A program made the translations under genes and the position numbers. The notes under the pieces are model-generated. The model saw only the letters and a list, made by a program, of their open reading frames with translations. It had not been told where the DNA came from and ran no database searches. A DNA stretch of 64,000 nt from Citrobacter gillenii (GTDB lineage: Bacteria; Pseudomonadota; Gammaproteobacteria; Enterobacterales; Enterobacteriaceae), in the NCBI RefSeq assembly GCF_013337685.1, contig NZ_SUQN01000002.1:1-64000 (forward strand), given 5' to 3'. Positions within the stretch are counted from its first letter, which is position 1. Each line of letters begins with the position of its first letter. Below, one piece after another: positions 61,889 through 64,000 of the stretch.

Positions 61889-62890
61889 ATGCAGGTCGGT
61901 TTAAATACAACATCCCTCTCCGGTAGCGGAGCGCTCAATCCTTCGGTGCAGCAGCATGCTGTTGCGCAGAACGCCCCGGTTCGTCAAAAGTTACCCGCAA
62001 CGGCGAGTGATTATCCGGCTTCGCCGCTGATCACTACACGCCCACAGCGTTACAGCGTTCAGCTAAACGATCAGCTCACCACGCTGCAACAGGCTGACCA
62101 CTATCTGGGGCAGCTTGAGCAGCAGTTGCTGGATTACCGTCATGCCTCACGACGCGGCGGCCAGGCGCAGCAGCAGAAAAGGGCCGATGTGGTGCAGTGG
62201 CTGGATAAGCGTTCAACCTTGTCAGGAGGCGCCGTCGATCGGCAACTGAAATCGGTATTGCAGGGAGATGCGCGGGTGACGTTTCAGTCGCCCGAACTGG
62301 AGAAAATGTTCCAGCAGCGTTCAACCGGGGCGAAAATGTTCAGTGTGTCAGACGGTCGTCAGACGCAGCTCTCTGCCGTGGTTGTTGGGGAGGATGCTGA
62401 TTCTGGGCAATATAAAATGATGATCGGCAACGCGCTACGCCGTGTTGGTGTGCAAACGCATGAGAATCAGGGGGCTATCACCTTCTCCACCACCGAAACA
62501 CAATGGGCGCAGTTGGCACAGACGCTGAGCGTGCATGAAGAGGGTGATAAACCTTCCACCTTTACCCCGCTGAAAACTTTCGCCGATCCTTCACGTACGG
62601 ATGCGCTGTTGCAAACCTTGCAGCAGGGGAGTTCCCGTAGCCTGGAGGGGATTCAGCTGGCGCTGGACACCATTGGTGAACAGCGCTCACAAATGGCGGC
62701 GCAGCAGGAGAAGGCCCGGCAGCTGATTGACGGGATGGCGCGTTTCCCGCAGGCCGAAAGCGCGGTCAAAGCGTCAGAAACACTTGGCGGGGTGTTGGAT
62801 CACGCCAATCATAATTATCAGGTGTTAGCGCAAGCAGTTAACGGCCAGGCTCGACTGTCCAGCCAAACCGTCCGTAGTTTATTACGTTAG
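61889..62890 (+). CDS. lafW: LafW, Flag-2 hook-associated protein
   Basis: This 333-residue protein matches by position the lafW gene of the E. coli 042 Flag-2 cluster, annotated there as a putative hook-associated protein. It has no signal peptide or membrane helix, is rich in Gln and Ser, and has predicted long helices at both ends (LTTLQQADHYLGQLEQQLLD, GIQLALDTIGEQRSQMAAQQEKARQLID). I see no catalytic motif. It is specific to Flag-2-type systems, and I cannot assign a mechanism. AGGAATACT precedes the ATG. Confidence 0.78.
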   Translation: MQVGLNTTSLSGSGALNPSVQQHAVAQNAPVRQKLPATASDYPASPLITTRPQRYSVQLNDQLTTLQQADHYLGQLEQQLLDYRHASRRGGQAQQQKRADVVQWLDKRSTLSGGAVDRQLKSVLQGDARVTFQSPELEKMFQQRSTGAKMFSVSDGRQTQLSAVVVGEDADSGQYKMMIGNALRRVGVQTHENQGAITFSTTETQWAQLAQTLSVHEEGDKPSTFTPLKTFADPSRTDALLQTLQQGSSRSLEGIQLALDTIGEQRSQMAAQQEKARQLIDGMARFPQAESAVKASETLGGVLDHANHNYQVLAQAVNGQARLSSQTVRSLLR

Positions 62891-63366
62891 TCAGGCTGGC
62901 AGGCTTTTGCGGTGAAGGAAAATGAGGAAGGGTCTGAAACAATCAGGCCACCGACATCTTGATTAAACAGTAAATTTTGTTGTTTATTTAAATGAATCCA
63001 CCACGTTCGCAGATTGTGTTCATTAACGAATGAACCTAAATTTGATAAACGCAAATCATTCTGGTCGGTTTCAGCACCACTGAAACGAAACTCCCCCTGT
63101 TTAACAGCTCCAGAGTAGCGGTTAACGCAGGCCGAGATTTTAAAAATGGACGGCGTTTTTTTATTGGTATCGAGAGGAATCAAGGTCACGGTGGTGTTTT
63201 TGCCCGGTGGGCTGACCATCATTTCATAATGTGCGCTGGTTCCCGCCTCGAGGTCATAGTTCGCAATAATCGTATTCTCAATACGCGCACTGGCGGTAAA
63301 GATGGTGAATGCTGCAATAACAGGAAGGGCATAGAAAAAGTAATTATTTGCATTTTGGCATTTCAT
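62887..63366 (-). CDS. FidL-like membrane protein next to LafZ
   Basis: This 159-residue protein starts with a membrane segment or signal anchor (NYFFYALPVIAAFTIFTASA) and has a predicted periplasmic domain with two cysteines (KISACVN and TAKACQPD). It overlaps the upstream lafZ-like gene by 23 bases and thus forms a translationally coupled pair with it. The layout copies the FidL-like gene at 9578-10096, although I see no obvious sequence identity between them. It meets lafW tail to tail with a four-base overlap. Confidence 0.65.
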   Translation of the reverse strand: MKCQNANNYFFYALPVIAAFTIFTASARIENTIIANYDLEAGTSAHYEMMVSPPGKNTTVTLIPLDTNKKTPSIFKISACVNRYSGAVKQGEFRFSGAETDQNDLRLSNLGSFVNEHNLRTWWIHLNKQQNLLFNQDVGGLIVSDPSSFSFTAKACQPD

Positions 63367-64000
63367 TCAACACTTTCTCCACTTCTTTATACATAACATT
63401 ATTCATTTCATTATCTTTGTTTTGCCAGCGTTCAAAGCTCAACGCTAACTGCCAACTGTCATTGCATTGGTTACTCAGCACTATATCCAAAACAAATTTA
63501 TTCAGCGATACCCGGTAATACAGTTCCATTGACGCATTATGCGTGTCCAGCAACTGATTAATCCCTTGAATACCCGGTGACATATGCTGCGAAAATGGCG
63601 TAACGGCGGCCGGTTGGGTATCAGGATCGTAAAGGTGGTAAACGGTAATACGTTTAGCGTTATTCAGGTTTTCTTTTATTAATTGTGGTGTTTCAGCGGT
63701 TGTCATTTTTGGCTGTGCGTTAAAGTAATACATAAATGTGAACAAAAATAAGGCAATGGCGATAACCGAACCTACCATCATAGCTGCCTGATAAGGGCGT
63801 TTTTTAACCGCAGTGCGTGGCGTTTTTAGTGTGTCTGTAGCGGTGTCGAATGCCGGGGACATCAGCACCTGATTGCCATTTTGCTGCTTATCCTCCGTTG
63901 TGCTCTCGGGGAGTGCAGCGTGCTCTGCCACCGCTTCAATGTTGTCATTATTAACATTGCACTTATTGTTGTTAACAGTTTCAGTGAGGTAATTTTTATT
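63344..64000 (-). CDS. lafZ: LafZ-like membrane-bound transcriptional regulator (partial, cut by window edge)
   Basis: The minus-strand frame is open from the window edge at 64000 to 63344 (218 codons with no stop before), so the N-terminus lies outside. What is visible is a polar linker (ending KKRPYQ), one membrane helix (AAMMVGSVIAIALFLFTFMYYF) and a periplasmic domain (LDTHNASMELYYRVSLNKFVLDIV) with two Cys. ToxR/CadC/MarT regulators have this form, with a winged helix before the linker. E. coli 042 has the transmembrane regulator gene lafZ next to lafW. A GTG at 63931 is not needed as a start. It is expected to regulate Flag-2 or to respond to envelope signals. Confidence 0.75.
   Translation of the reverse strand, partial: NKNYLTETVNNNKCNVNNDNIEAVAEHAALPESTTEDKQQNGNQVLMSPAFDTATDTLKTPRTAVKKRPYQAAMMVGSVIAIALFLFTFMYYFNAQPKMTTAETPQLIKENLNNAKRITVYHLYDPDTQPAAVTPFSQHMSPGIQGINQLLDTHNASMELYYRVSLNKFVLDIVLSNQCNDSWQLALSFERWQNKDNEMNNVMYKEVEKVLNEMPKCK

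Overview
The window looks like chromosome of an Enterobacteriaceae member close to Escherichia and Salmonella, most likely a Citrobacter-like species. This is inferred from the housekeeping proteins, which I can match from memory almost residue by residue to the E. coli genes between the rrnH operon and dinB, in the same order (dkgB, yafC, yafD, yafE, mltD, gloB, yafS, rnhA, dnaQ, aspV, yafV, fadE, gmhA, yafJ, yafK, yafL, then the Flag-2 locus). No database search was possible, so the genus is a guess.

Layout. 1-9,470: end of an rRNA operon (terminator only), then dkgB to the tRNA-Asp gene aspV, with an extra MFS exporter gene between yafC and yafD. 9,470-20,650: an accessory fimbrial island directly 3' of aspV. 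A MarT/FidL-like (ToxR-type) membrane regulator pair is divergent from one tight nine-gene operon: major pilin, minor pilin, usher, chaperone, three further subunits including a two-domain adhesin, a PglL/Wzy-type O-oligosaccharyltransferase and an EAL-domain protein. 20,660-28,070: conserved genes (Spy-like protein, yafV, fadE, gmhA, yafJ, yafK, yafL); ivy, yafQ/dinJ and yafM of E. coli are not present.

28,100-64,000: a Flag-2 (lateral flagellar) gene cluster that E. coli K-12 has almost entirely lost. The export and switch operon (lfhA-lfiM) is divergent from lafK and lfiEFGHIJ; the rod-hook-ring operon lfgB-lfgL and lafW runs from a convincing sigma-54 promoter; lfgA, lfgM and lfgN run the other way. 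All visible genes are intact. The window ends inside a LafZ-like membrane regulator; flagellin, cap and motor genes must lie beyond the edge.

Between lfiJ and lfgN sits a roughly 9.5 kb cargo block (41.5-51.0 kb), the most unusual part. It holds a glycerol-3-phosphate cytidylyltransferase of the TagD type, a three-module protein (GT2 + GT25-like + CDP-glycerol glycerophosphotransferase), a GT2 enzyme, a sugar aminotransferase, an ATP-grasp/HAD fusion, a soluble LtaS-like phosphoglycerol-transferase/sulfatase-fold protein, a methyltransferase, and LafV, a FliB-like protein without the iron-sulfur cysteines. A near-consensus sigma-54 promoter precedes lafV, so the block is probably expressed with the flagellum under LafK. 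I infer that it makes a glycerol-phosphate-containing (teichoic-acid-like) decoration of the lateral flagellum, a proposal to be tested. The fimbrial island separately carries a possible protein O-glycosylation enzyme, so both surface organelles in this window may be glycosylated.
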